From NCBI GenBank assembly GCA_030530185.1, contig JAUMVL010000022.1, positions 6,230 to 14,505 of the forward strand: 8,276 nucleotides of DNA. Reading direction: 5' to 3'. Positions 1 through 6,321 of this stretch are shown in pieces. The notes beneath the pieces were generated by a model that did not search any database, was not told the origin of the DNA, and worked only from the letters and a program-made list of their open reading frames with translations. The position numbers and the translations under genes were made by a program. The stretch is from Clostridia bacterium (GTDB taxonomy: Bacteria; Bacillota; Clostridia; Christensenellales; CAG-138). Position 1 is the stretch's first letter; every line of letters begins with the position of its first letter.

Positions 1-508
1 TGCCGTACTTCTTCGCGGCGCGGGCAAGCTCGAGGCAGAATACGCTCGTTTCATGCGAAAGCGCGGCGATCAGGCCGGACAGATGCAGGATCTCGACGCC
101 CTCCTCGCCGAAGATGCGCTCGAGATCGAAGTCCTTGACGTTCAGCGTGCGGCCGACTTCCCCGGCGCGGTCGTTGGCGACGCGCGGTCCGCGGAGACCG
201 AAGCCGGAATCCGCGATGTTGAACTGGTGCCGATAGCCCCACGGATCGCCCTGCGGGACGTCCTTGCCCTCGTACTCCATGTTGCGGGCGCGCAGATCGG
301 CCTTGATGAACGCGGCGATCGGAGAACCCTCGACAAACGTGGTCAAAACCTTGACGGGCATGCCCAGCGAAGCGGGAACGGTGGCAACGTTGGTTTCGGC
401 GCTCGTAGCCTGCATGTAGAATTCATGGCTGATGTGAACGGGCTGCCGGTTCATGGGCGTGATGCGAACACCCATACTGGTGGGGACGACCAATGCGTAC
501 TTTTTCAT
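1..508 (-). CDS. kdgK: PfkB-family sugar kinase, probably 2-keto-3-deoxygluconate kinase (C-terminus outside window)
   Basis: The visible part is the first 169 residues of a ribokinase/PfkB-type carbohydrate kinase; the remainder lies beyond the left edge. The N-terminal half shows the PfkB pattern SAETNVATVPASLG (residues 36-49, the place of the usual GGxxxNxA...LG), the FVEGSPIAAFI stretch (59-69) and the LHLSGL strand (141-146). GPRVANDRAGEVGR (107-120) is conserved in clostridial members as I recall them. The ATP-site GAGD motif would be in the missing half. The start is the ATG at 508, with GGAGG at 515-519 six bases upstream. It begins 18 bases after the uxaC stop, so the two are surely co-transcribed. 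The substrate is inferred from context: phosphorylation of 2-keto-3-deoxygluconate to KDPG is the kinase step of hexuronate catabolism. The family assignment is firm, the exact substrate less so. Confidence 0.85.
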   Translation of the reverse strand, partial: MKKYALVVPTSMGVRITPMNRQPVHISHEFYMQATSAETNVATVPASLGMPVKVLTTFVEGSPIAAFIKADLRARNMEYEGKDVPQGDPWGYRHQFNIADSGFGLRGPRVANDRAGEVGRTLNVKDFDLERIFGEEGVEILHLSGLIAALSHETSVFCLELARAAKKYG

Positions 509-526
509 AACAATCCTCCGATACAA

Positions 527-1972
527 TTATTTGATGACTTCGTCAAAGCGGAAATACCGCAGCGTGTTGTAGTAACTGATGTTTTCGACAATTCTGCCGA
601 GCGTTTCGAGATCGTTGGGATATTCGCCGTTTTCGACGAGGCGGCCGAGCTTTTGGCACAGGATGCGGCGGAAGTACTCATGCCGCGTATAGCTGAGGTA
701 GCTGCGGCTGTCGGTCAGCATCCCGACAAAGTTGCCGAGCACGCCAAGGTCCATCAGATCGGTCATCTGCTGCTCCATGCCGTACTTGTGATCGTTGAAC
801 CACCAGGCCGAACCGATCTGCATCTTGCCCGGAACCTCCGCGTTCGTCTGGAACGCGCCCATGACCGTCGCGATCACGCCGTTGTCGGCCGGGTTGAGCG
901 AATACAGGATTGTGCGCGGGAGCGCGCCGGCGCTTTCGAGCAGGTTCAAAAACGCGGCAAGGTTCTCGGCCTGCGTACCGTCGTTCATTGCATCGTAGCC
1001 GGTGTCGGCGCCGAGCAGCTTGTAATACTTTTCGGAATTGTTTCGGATGCAGCCGAAATGCAGCTGCATGACCCAGCGGCGCTTTGCGTATTCCTTGGCG
1101 CAGGCAAGCAGCAGCGCGGTGTGGAACGCTTCGTATTCGGCCTTGGAGACCGCTTCGCCCGCACGGCCCTTGCGGAGAATCTCATCAAGCTCGGCTTCGG
1201 AGACGATCGAACACAGAACGCGATCGAGTCCGTGATCGGATACGCGGCAGCCGTGCGCCTCAAAGTAGTCGATGCGCTTGGTCATCGCGGCGCACAGCGC
1301 GTCGAACGAATCGATCTTCACGCCGGAAACGGCCTCAAGCTTGTCCATATAGCCGGCAAACTCGGGCTTGTCGATGCGCATCGCCTTGTCCGGACGGAAC
1401 GCGGGCAGAACTTTGACCTTGCAGGTCGGATCGTTTTGGATCCGCTCGTGCGCTTCGAGCGTGTCGATCGGATCGTCGGTCGTGCAGATCAGCTTGACGT
1501 TGCTCTTTTCAATGATGCCGCGGACGCTCATTTCCTTGGTCGCAAGAATCTCGTTGCAGCGGCGGTAGATCGCACGCGCATTCTTCTCATTCAGCGGCTC
1601 GGTCACGCCGAAATAACGCTGCAATTCGAGGTGCGTCCAGTGGTACAGCGGATTGCCGACTGCGTTCGGGAGCGTCGCCGCCCAGGCAACGAACTTGTCC
1701 TCCGGATCGGCGTCGCCGGTCACGAGCTGCTCGGGCACGCCGTTGGAGCGCATCAGGCGCCACTTATAGTGATCGCCGAAATAGCTGCCGTCCTCCATCT
1801 TTCCGCCGAGCCAAATCTCGGTGATCGTCCGATACTGCTTGTCGAGCGCGATTTCCATCGGATTGATGTGGCAATGGTAGTCAATGACCGGCATCTTTTC
1901 CGCATGTTCATGATACAGCACCTTTGCGGTCTCGGTATCCAGCAGAAAATCCTTGTCCATAAACGGCTTCAT
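527..1972 (-). CDS. uxaC: Uronate isomerase (glucuronate/galacturonate isomerase)
   Basis: This is a 481-residue cytoplasmic UxaC (EC 5.3.1.12), slightly longer than the roughly 470 residues usual in the family. It interconverts D-glucuronate with D-fructuronate and D-galacturonate with D-tagaturonate, the entry step for pectin- and glucuronide-derived acids. It belongs to the amidohydrolase superfamily. The metal-binding HxH is H33-C-H35 in DYHCHINP. Other family signatures are CTTDDP (163-168), MQLHFGCIRNN (302-312), GSAWWFND (387-394) and MLTDSRSYLSYTRHEYFRR (418-436). All key regions are present, with no frameshift. The ATG at 1972 is the first in-frame start. Its AGGAG (1986-1990) lies 13 bases upstream, which is longer than usual; the ATG at 1960 (Met5) would be farther still. 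It is the first gene of the leftward unit, transcribed from the promoter at 2033-2061. Confidence 0.97.
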   Translation of the reverse strand: MKPFMDKDFLLDTETAKVLYHEHAEKMPVIDYHCHINPMEIALDKQYRTITEIWLGGKMEDGSYFGDHYKWRLMRSNGVPEQLVTGDADPEDKFVAWAATLPNAVGNPLYHWTHLELQRYFGVTEPLNEKNARAIYRRCNEILATKEMSVRGIIEKSNVKLICTTDDPIDTLEAHERIQNDPTCKVKVLPAFRPDKAMRIDKPEFAGYMDKLEAVSGVKIDSFDALCAAMTKRIDYFEAHGCRVSDHGLDRVLCSIVSEAELDEILRKGRAGEAVSKAEYEAFHTALLLACAKEYAKRRWVMQLHFGCIRNNSEKYYKLLGADTGYDAMNDGTQAENLAAFLNLLESAGALPRTILYSLNPADNGVIATVMGAFQTNAEVPGKMQIGSAWWFNDHKYGMEQQMTDLMDLGVLGNFVGMLTDSRSYLSYTRHEYFRRILCQKLGRLVENGEYPNDLETLGRIVENISYYNTLRYFRFDEVIK

Positions 1973-2032
1973 GTTCTGTTCGATTCTCCTTTGCGCTGTG
2001 TAAATTTTCCGAAAACTCCGGATTTCGCCTGT

Positions 2033-2061
2033 AGTATATCACTGATATATCAGTTTTGCAA
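2033..2061 (-). promoter_or_regulatory. Promoter of the uxaC-kdgK unit
   Basis: Reading leftward, TTGCAA (2056-2061) and TATACT (2033-2038) form a sigma-A-type -35/-10 pair with a 17-bp spacer. The predicted start of transcription is near 2026, giving a leader of about 54 bases before uxaC. A perfect 14-bp palindrome fills most of the spacer (2041-2054), so a bound repressor would block polymerase directly. This is a pattern match only; no start-site data are available. Confidence 0.65.
2041..2054. promoter_or_regulatory. Operator-like perfect palindrome in the uxaC promoter
   Basis: ACTGATATATCAGT is a perfect 14-bp palindrome lying between the -35 and -10 boxes of the leftward promoter. 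The 11-mer ATATATCAGTT (2045-2055) recurs at 2185-2195 in the rightward promoter. The core TGATATATCA is the kind of short symmetric site bound by FadR-type GntR dimers. The likely binder is the GntR protein encoded at 5409-6104, by inference from linkage. Confidence 0.6.
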
Positions 2062-2152
2062 CAGGGAAAATGCAATTTCTCCAAAAAAGATGATTCCATG
2101 GAAAAATTTATTATATATTCTCAAAAAAACAACATATATATTGTGAAAATGT

Positions 2153-2180
2153 TTGACAAACGCGGAAACGGTGATATACT
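2153..2180 (+). promoter_or_regulatory. Promoter of the uxaE-uxuB-gntR unit
   Basis: TTGACA (2153-2158), a perfect -35, is followed after 16 bp by TATACT (2175-2180). The predicted start is near 2187. Upstream, about 2104-2150 is almost pure A/T with A- and T-runs, resembling an UP element for the polymerase alpha subunits. The -10 sits inside GTGATATACT (2171-2180), identical to the -10 context of the divergent uxaC promoter. Confidence 0.75.
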
Positions 2181-2192
2181 TGTAATATATCA
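2172..2192. promoter_or_regulatory. Operator-like inverted repeat over the uxaE -10 and start site
   Basis: TGATATA (2172-2178) and TATATCA (2186-2192) are perfect 7-base inverted arms separated by 7 bases. The left arm overlaps the -10 box and the right arm covers the predicted transcription start. The same half-sites occur in the uxaC promoter (2035-2041, 2043-2049, 2046-2052). This suggests one regulator, most likely the linked GntR protein, controls both units. Confidence 0.55.
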
Positions 2193-2235
2193 GTTGCGGA
2201 TTCCGCAGCAAATTTTACAAAGGAGATACAAACAA

Positions 2236-3684
2236 ATGACGGTGGATACATTCCGTGCAAAGCTTGCGAACACAAGTCTGTATGTGTATGAGCGCTCTGT
2301 GGACGAAGCCGACGGAACAGTGGCTGCCCTGGTGCGTAAGGACCTGACCAAGCTGCTGGCCGTTTCCGGGGAAAAAGCGAATCTGTTCACGCCCTGCGGC
2401 GAAGAGAACGGCCTTTTGCTCTGCCCGCTGACCAACGAAAACGCGAAGGCGCTGCAAACGCTGTTCCCCTACACCAAGCCCGCGTCCCACAAGGGACACA
2501 AGTTCACGATGGGCTTCGGCGATCGTCTCGGTCTGGCGACGCCGGGTCATATCCGCGCGATCGGCGAGCACGACATCTACCCCGTCTTTGCGCAGCAGTC
2601 GATCCGGGAGCTGAACCTGACGCATCGCACGTTTACCGACGTGATCTCCGCCGCTTCCTTCAACGTGTTCCAGGAGGGCTACAAGAAGGGCTTCGGCGCC
2701 GACGGCGATCACCTCAAGACCAAAGAGGAAATCAAGTACGCATTGGAATCCGGCTGCACGATGGTCACGCTCGACTGCTCCGAGCACATCGACCAGAAGG
2801 CCGCGACGTATCCGGTCGAAAAGATCAATGAGCTGTACGCCGCGCTGCCCGAGGACGTCCGCAAGCACTACGAGGCGACCTACCTCAACAAGGAGCTGCC
2901 GATCATCGGCCGCATGGAAGAGGACGAGCTCCGCAGAGTCGTCGTGGTATTCTGGGATGCGATTGCGCATGCGATCGACTGCTTCCGCTATATCGATGAA
3001 ATCAAGACCGTCGAGGTTGATTTCGAGCTTTCGATCGACGAGACGCTGACGATCACGACGCCGACCGAGCATTTTGTGATCGGCAACGAGCTGCATTCCG
3101 TCGGCATTACGCCGATCTCCTGCGCGCCGCATTTTTCGGGTGCGTTTGAAAAGGGCATCGAGTACGCTGGCAACCTCAATGACTTTGCGCACGACTTTGT
3201 CGTGCACCAGGAGATCGCGGACTTCTTCGGCTACAAGCTGTCGCTGCACTCCGGTTCGGACAAGTTCGCGGTGTTCTCCACCGTGGCGCGCGTCACCAAA
3301 GGACACGTCCATGTCAAGACCGCGGGCACGAGCTGGCTCGAGGCGATGCGCGTCGTTGCGGAAGTCAACCCCGATCTGTACCGCAAGGCGCATAAGTTTG
3401 CGATCGAGCACCGTCCCGAGGCCGAGCGCTACTACCACGTTTCGACCAGGGTGAGCGAGATCCCGAACATCGACCTGCAAAACGACGCGTACCTGCCGGA
3501 ATACATGACGCAGGCGCCCGCCCGCCAGACCGTGCACATCGCCTACGGCATGCTGCTCGAGCAGGATTGGTTCCGCGACGAGTTCTTCCGCACGATGGCG
3601 GAATATGAAGAGAACTACTATGCCGCGCTCGTACGGCATCTCGGCAAGCACGTTCGCATCCTGACCGCCGAGATCGACATCTGA
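2236..3684 (+). CDS. uxaE: Tagaturonate epimerase family protein
   Basis: The 482-residue protein resembles UxaE (EC 5.1.2.7), the enzyme described in Thermotoga maritima that interconverts D-tagaturonate and D-fructuronate. It lets galacturonate enter the glucuronate branch without tagaturonate reductase or altronate dehydratase. Recognised stretches are GFGDRLGLATPGH (residues 93-105), TLDCSEH (178-184), EVDFE (260-264), HSGSDKF (338-344) and GHVHVKTAGTSW (356-367). The acidic and histidine residues in these are plausible metal or substrate ligands, though I cannot assign them individually. There is no signal peptide, so it acts in the cytoplasm. The frame is open upstream to 2056, but that includes the promoter. 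The ATG at 2236, with AAGGAG at 2220-2225 ten bases before it, is the real start. It is the first gene of the rightward unit. The family call rests on motif recall plus a fitting neighbourhood. Confidence 0.88.
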   Translation: MTVDTFRAKLANTSLYVYERSVDEADGTVAALVRKDLTKLLAVSGEKANLFTPCGEENGLLLCPLTNENAKALQTLFPYTKPASHKGHKFTMGFGDRLGLATPGHIRAIGEHDIYPVFAQQSIRELNLTHRTFTDVISAASFNVFQEGYKKGFGADGDHLKTKEEIKYALESGCTMVTLDCSEHIDQKAATYPVEKINELYAALPEDVRKHYEATYLNKELPIIGRMEEDELRRVVVVFWDAIAHAIDCFRYIDEIKTVEVDFELSIDETLTITTPTEHFVIGNELHSVGITPISCAPHFSGAFEKGIEYAGNLNDFAHDFVVHQEIADFFGYKLSLHSGSDKFAVFSTVARVTKGHVHVKTAGTSWLEAMRVVAEVNPDLYRKAHKFAIEHRPEAERYYHVSTRVSEIPNIDLQNDAYLPEYMTQAPARQTVHIAYGMLLEQDWFRDEFFRTMAEYEENYYAALVRHLGKHVRILTAEIDI

Positions 3685-3700
3685 ACAAACCGCAAGCCAT

Positions 3701-3738
3701 GCCCCGTCCCTTTCCCCGCGAAGGGGTGCGGGCGTTTT
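3701..3738 (+). terminator. GC-rich hairpin with T-run between uxaE and uxuB (possible partial terminator)
   Basis: GCCC (3701-3704) can pair with GGGC (3730-3733). Inside, CCC (3708-3710) or CCCC (3714-3717) can pair with GGGG (3723-3726). A TTTT run follows at 3735-3738. The stem is interrupted and has alternative pairings, so it is weaker than the terminator at 7574. It may lower expression of the downstream reductase and regulator relative to uxaE, or simply protect the 3' end of the uxaE message. Confidence 0.4.
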
Positions 3739-3767
3739 GACAGTTTAATCAATAAAGGAGAATCCAC

Positions 3768-5384
3768 ATGAAACTTTGCAACGAAACCATTCTTGCCCGC
3801 CGTGCAGAACTGGAAGCCAAGGGCTATGCTCTGCCGAACTTTGACCGCGAAGCCGTTTTGCAGAACACGATTGCGCGTCCCGAATGGGTACACTTCGGCG
3901 CCGGCAACATCTTCCGCGCGTTCATCGCCGCGCTCGACCAGACCCTTCTGAACGAAGGCCTTGCCGATACCGGCATCGTCGCCGCCGAAGGCTTCGATTC
4001 CGAAACGCTCGACGCGGCCTATCGCCCGTTCGACAATCTGTGCGTTTCCGCGACGCTCTGCGCCGACGGCCGCATTCAAAAGACGATCATCGGCAGCGTT
4101 GTGCGCACGCTCGGCATGGATCCGGGCAGCGAGGATCTTGCGGCGCTGAAAGCGATCTTTCGCAATCCTTCCCTGAAGATGGCGTCGCTGACGATCACCG
4201 AAAAGGGCTACAACATCAAGGACGGGCACGGCGAGCTGTTCCCGGCGGTTGCGTCGGATATGCAGGCGCGCCCCGAGGACGCCAAGAGCTACATCGGCAA
4301 AGTTGCCGCCCTGGTATATGAGCGCTATGCCGCGGGAGAACTCCCGATCGCGATGGTTTCGATGGACAACTGCTCGCACAACGGTTCCCGGCTCGAAGCC
4401 GCGGTGCTGGCCTTTGCCGACGCGTGGGAAGAGCGCGGCCTTTGCAAGAAGGGCTTTGCGGCCTATGTGCGCGATCGCAGCAAGATCTCGTTCCCGTGGA
4501 GCATGATCGACAAGATCACGCCGCGTCCCGACGCTTCGGTGCGCGCCATGATCGAGGCCGACGGCATTGAGGACATGGATTACAAAAAAACGTCGCACGG
4601 CTCTTATGTCGCGCCGTTTGTCAACGCCGAGGAGACGCAGTACCTGGTCATTGAGGACGCGTTCCCGAACGGCCATCCGGCGCTGGAAAAGGCCGGCGTC
4701 ATCTTCACCGCACGCGAGACCGTCGATATGGTCGAAACGATGAAGGTCTGCACCTGCCTGAACCCGCTGCACACCTGCCTTGCCGTCTGCGGCTGCCTGC
4801 TCGGTTTCGATAAGATTTCCGCCGAGATGAACGATCCCGATCTGAAAAAGCTTGTCGAAGTCGTCGGCTACAAAGAGGGCCTGCCGGTCGTCGTCGATCC
4901 GGGCGTCATCGACCCGAAGAAGTTCATCGACGAGGTCGTTCAAAAGCGCTTCCCGAATCCGTTCCTCGGCGACACGCCGCAGCGCATCGCAACCGATACG
5001 TCGCAGAAGATTACCGTCCGCTTCGGCAACACGATCAAAAAGTATGCGGCAAGCGAAACGCTGAACGTGAAGGATCTCAAGCTGATCGCGTTCGTAATCG
5101 CGGCATGGTGCCGCTACCTGATGGCGATCGACGACAACGGCGAAGCATTCACGCCGAGCGACGACCCGCTGATGCCGATGCTTGCGCCGCGCTTTACCGC
5201 TGTGAAGCTCGGTGACACCGTCGATGTGCACGAACTGCTTCTGCCCGTCCTTTCCGACGAGCGCATTATGGGCAGCAACCTGTACGAAACCGGCCTTGCG
5301 GAGCTCGTGGAGCAGAACTTTGCCGAACTGATTGCGGCACCCGGTGCCGTCCGCAAGACCCTTCAGGCCCGTCTTGCCGAATAA
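3768..5384 (+). CDS. uxuB: Mannitol dehydrogenase family oxidoreductase, probably fructuronate reductase
   Basis: The 538-residue protein belongs to the polyol-specific long-chain dehydrogenases (mannitol dehydrogenase, UxaB, UxuB). The dinucleotide-binding loop is HFGAGNIFRAF (residues 42-52). TITEKGY (142-148), SMDNCSHNG (198-206) and FPWSMIDKITP (242-252, the place of the family signature DRI-P) follow. The C-terminal catalytic segment is MKVCTCLNPLHT (325-336), with K326, N332 and H335 as the likely Lys-Asn-His catalytic set. Because uxaE sits directly upstream and would deliver fructuronate, NADH-dependent reduction of fructuronate to mannonate is the best role. Tagaturonate reductase (UxaB) is the main alternative. 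AAGGAG (3755-3760) lies seven bases before the ATG. The gene starts 83 bases after uxaE and ends 24 bases before gntR. The Cys-rich stretch 328-343 is unusual. Confidence 0.88.
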   Translation: MKLCNETILARRAELEAKGYALPNFDREAVLQNTIARPEWVHFGAGNIFRAFIAALDQTLLNEGLADTGIVAAEGFDSETLDAAYRPFDNLCVSATLCADGRIQKTIIGSVVRTLGMDPGSEDLAALKAIFRNPSLKMASLTITEKGYNIKDGHGELFPAVASDMQARPEDAKSYIGKVAALVYERYAAGELPIAMVSMDNCSHNGSRLEAAVLAFADAWEERGLCKKGFAAYVRDRSKISFPWSMIDKITPRPDASVRAMIEADGIEDMDYKKTSHGSYVAPFVNAEETQYLVIEDAFPNGHPALEKAGVIFTARETVDMVETMKVCTCLNPLHTCLAVCGCLLGFDKISAEMNDPDLKKLVEVVGYKEGLPVVVDPGVIDPKKFIDEVVQKRFPNPFLGDTPQRIATDTSQKITVRFGNTIKKYAASETLNVKDLKLIAFVIAAWCRYLMAIDDNGEAFTPSDDPLMPMLAPRFTAVKLGDTVDVHELLLPVLSDERIMGSNLYETGLAELVEQNFAELIAAPGAVRKTLQARLAE

Positions 5385-5408
5385 CGGTGTTCCTTCGGAG
5401 GCTTTTCC

Positions 5409-6104
5409 ATGAACCCGATCACCGTCCCCGAAAAACTTCCGAGCGAAAACGCACGCCAATACGCCTATCGGGTCCTGTATGACGCGATCATGACGCTTGA
5501 ATTCCCGCCGGGCATGCTGCTTGTAGATGCGGAGCTCAGTCAGGCGCTGCACATCAGCCGGACGCCGATCCGCGAAGCGATCGTTTCGCTGAAGGAGGCA
5601 AAGCTCGTCGATGTGCATCCGCAAAAATCGAGCAGCGTTTCCAAAATCGACCTTGACGCAGTCGAGGAGGGCGTGTTTCTGCGCTTCCATACCGAATGCG
5701 CGATCCTGCGTGAGGCGGTCAAAAAAGCCGACGGCGCATCGCTCGCCCTGCTGCACAAGAACTTAGAGGATCAGCGGACCGCGCTCGAGAGCGGATATCT
5801 CGATCGGTACATGGAACTGGACAACGCGTTTCACCATCTGCTGTATCTGTCGGTCAACAAGCCATGGACGTGGTCCACGGTCACGAAAATCGTTACGCAC
5901 CAGGATCGCGTGCGCCGCTTGCAGGTGCGGCTCGGCACGGAACAGCTCTGGCCGGGGCACCAGGATCATCACGCGATCTTCAACGCCATCATGATGCGCG
6001 ACACGAAGAACATGGACGACTTCCTGTATAACCATCTGACCGCAGGCTACCGCGCTGCGATGCCCGAGCTGATCAAGCGCTATCCCGACTATTTCTCGAT
6101 CTGA
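5409..6104 (+). CDS. GntR-family transcriptional regulator with FCD sensor domain (FadR subfamily)
   Basis: The 231-residue protein has a winged helix-turn-helix at about residues 15-78. Its recognition region AELSQALHISRTPIREAI (41-58) is classic GntR. An all-helical FCD ligand domain follows at about 85-220. The metal/ligand residues of FCD proteins appear as D138 and H142 (DNAFHH), H187 (before AI) and H209 (NHL). FCD regulators of this type sense organic or sugar acids, and the linked genes point to a hexuronate or a pathway intermediate. GGAGG (5397-5401) is seven bases before the ATG. As the last gene of the unit it would be autoregulated if it binds the dyad at 2172-2192. It may equally be called UxuR- or ExuR-like, but I assign no symbol because effector and sites are not shown by the sequence. 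Confidence 0.92.
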   Translation: MNPITVPEKLPSENARQYAYRVLYDAIMTLEFPPGMLLVDAELSQALHISRTPIREAIVSLKEAKLVDVHPQKSSSVSKIDLDAVEEGVFLRFHTECAILREAVKKADGASLALLHKNLEDQRTALESGYLDRYMELDNAFHHLLYLSVNKPWTWSTVTKIVTHQDRVRRLQVRLGTEQLWPGHQDHHAIFNAIMMRDTKNMDDFLYNHLTAGYRAAMPELIKRYPDYFSI

Positions 6105-6115
6105 ACCATGCAAAG

Positions 6116-6142
6116 CGGCACATCGGTTTTTCCGGTGTGCCG
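6116..6142 (+). terminator. Strong hairpin just after the regulator gene
   Basis: An 11-bp stem (6116-6126 with 6132-6142, one T-G wobble) closes a loop of five T residues, starting 11 bases after the stop codon. There is no T-tract on the 3' side of either strand, only CTTT when read leftward. It is therefore not a canonical intrinsic terminator. It most likely ends or protects the uxaE-uxuB-gntR message. Confidence 0.5.
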
Positions 6143-6229
6143 TCAGACTGTCGGAAACGGCGCCAGACCATTTGCGGCAGCAAAGGAAAATATGACTTGT
6201 ATGAAGGGGCTGTTAAGAAAGGTATCAGG

Positions 6230-6286
6230 AGCCGTTTTCTCCGCTCGAAGCGTGTACTGACGCTACCGCGAGAACGGAAAACGGCT
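6230..6286. repeat. Nested inverted repeat between gntR and the leftward methyltransferase-like gene
   Basis: The outer arms AGCCGTTTTC (6230-6239) and GAAAACGGCT (6277-6286) pair perfectly over 10 bp. Inside them CTCG (6244-6247) pairs with CGAG (6269-6272), and AGCGT (6249-6253) with ACGCT (6260-6264), leaving a GTACTG loop. The result is one long three-segment hairpin of 57 bases. It could be a small structured RNA, a transcription barrier between converging units, or the remnant of a palindromic mobile element. Nothing coding was found in 6105-6321 to explain it. Confidence 0.55.
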
Positions 6287-6287
6287 G

Positions 6288-6306
6288 CTGCCATCCTTTC
6301 CGGCAG
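6288..6306 (-). terminator. Weak terminator candidate for the leftward gene
   Basis: Reading leftward from the stop at 6322, CTGCC and GGCAG (6302-6306 with 6288-6292) form a short stem with a 9-base loop, followed by CAGCCGTTTTCC. The stem is short and the T-run begins six bases after it. Termination may instead rely on the larger hairpin at 6230-6286. Confidence 0.25.
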
Positions 6307-6321
6307 TCTGCTCTCTTTCCA

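Noticed and set aside
53..2146. A 697-codon open frame on the + strand opposite kdgK and uxaC
   Set aside because: It is antisense to two well-supported genes, crosses the divergent promoter region, has no ribosome site and encodes no recognisable domain. GC-biased codons make long antisense frames common here.
2142..2158. Catabolite-responsive (cre) site
   Set aside because: The dyad is 17 bases with an imperfect centre and does not match the 14-base cre consensus well; kept only as a low-interest observation.
2056..2235. Upstream extension of uxaE by 60 codons
   Set aside because: It would include the promoter and predicted transcription start, is AT-rich unlike coding DNA here, and the ATG at 2236 has a good ribosome site.
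2215..3651. A 478-codon open frame on the - strand opposite uxaE
   Set aside because: Antisense shadow of uxaE with no domain or ribosome site.
3618..5756. A 712-codon open frame on the - strand opposite uxuB and gntR
   Set aside because: It is the mirror of real genes, spans gene junctions including the regulator start, and its Arg/His-rich composition is typical of a reverse-strand shadow.
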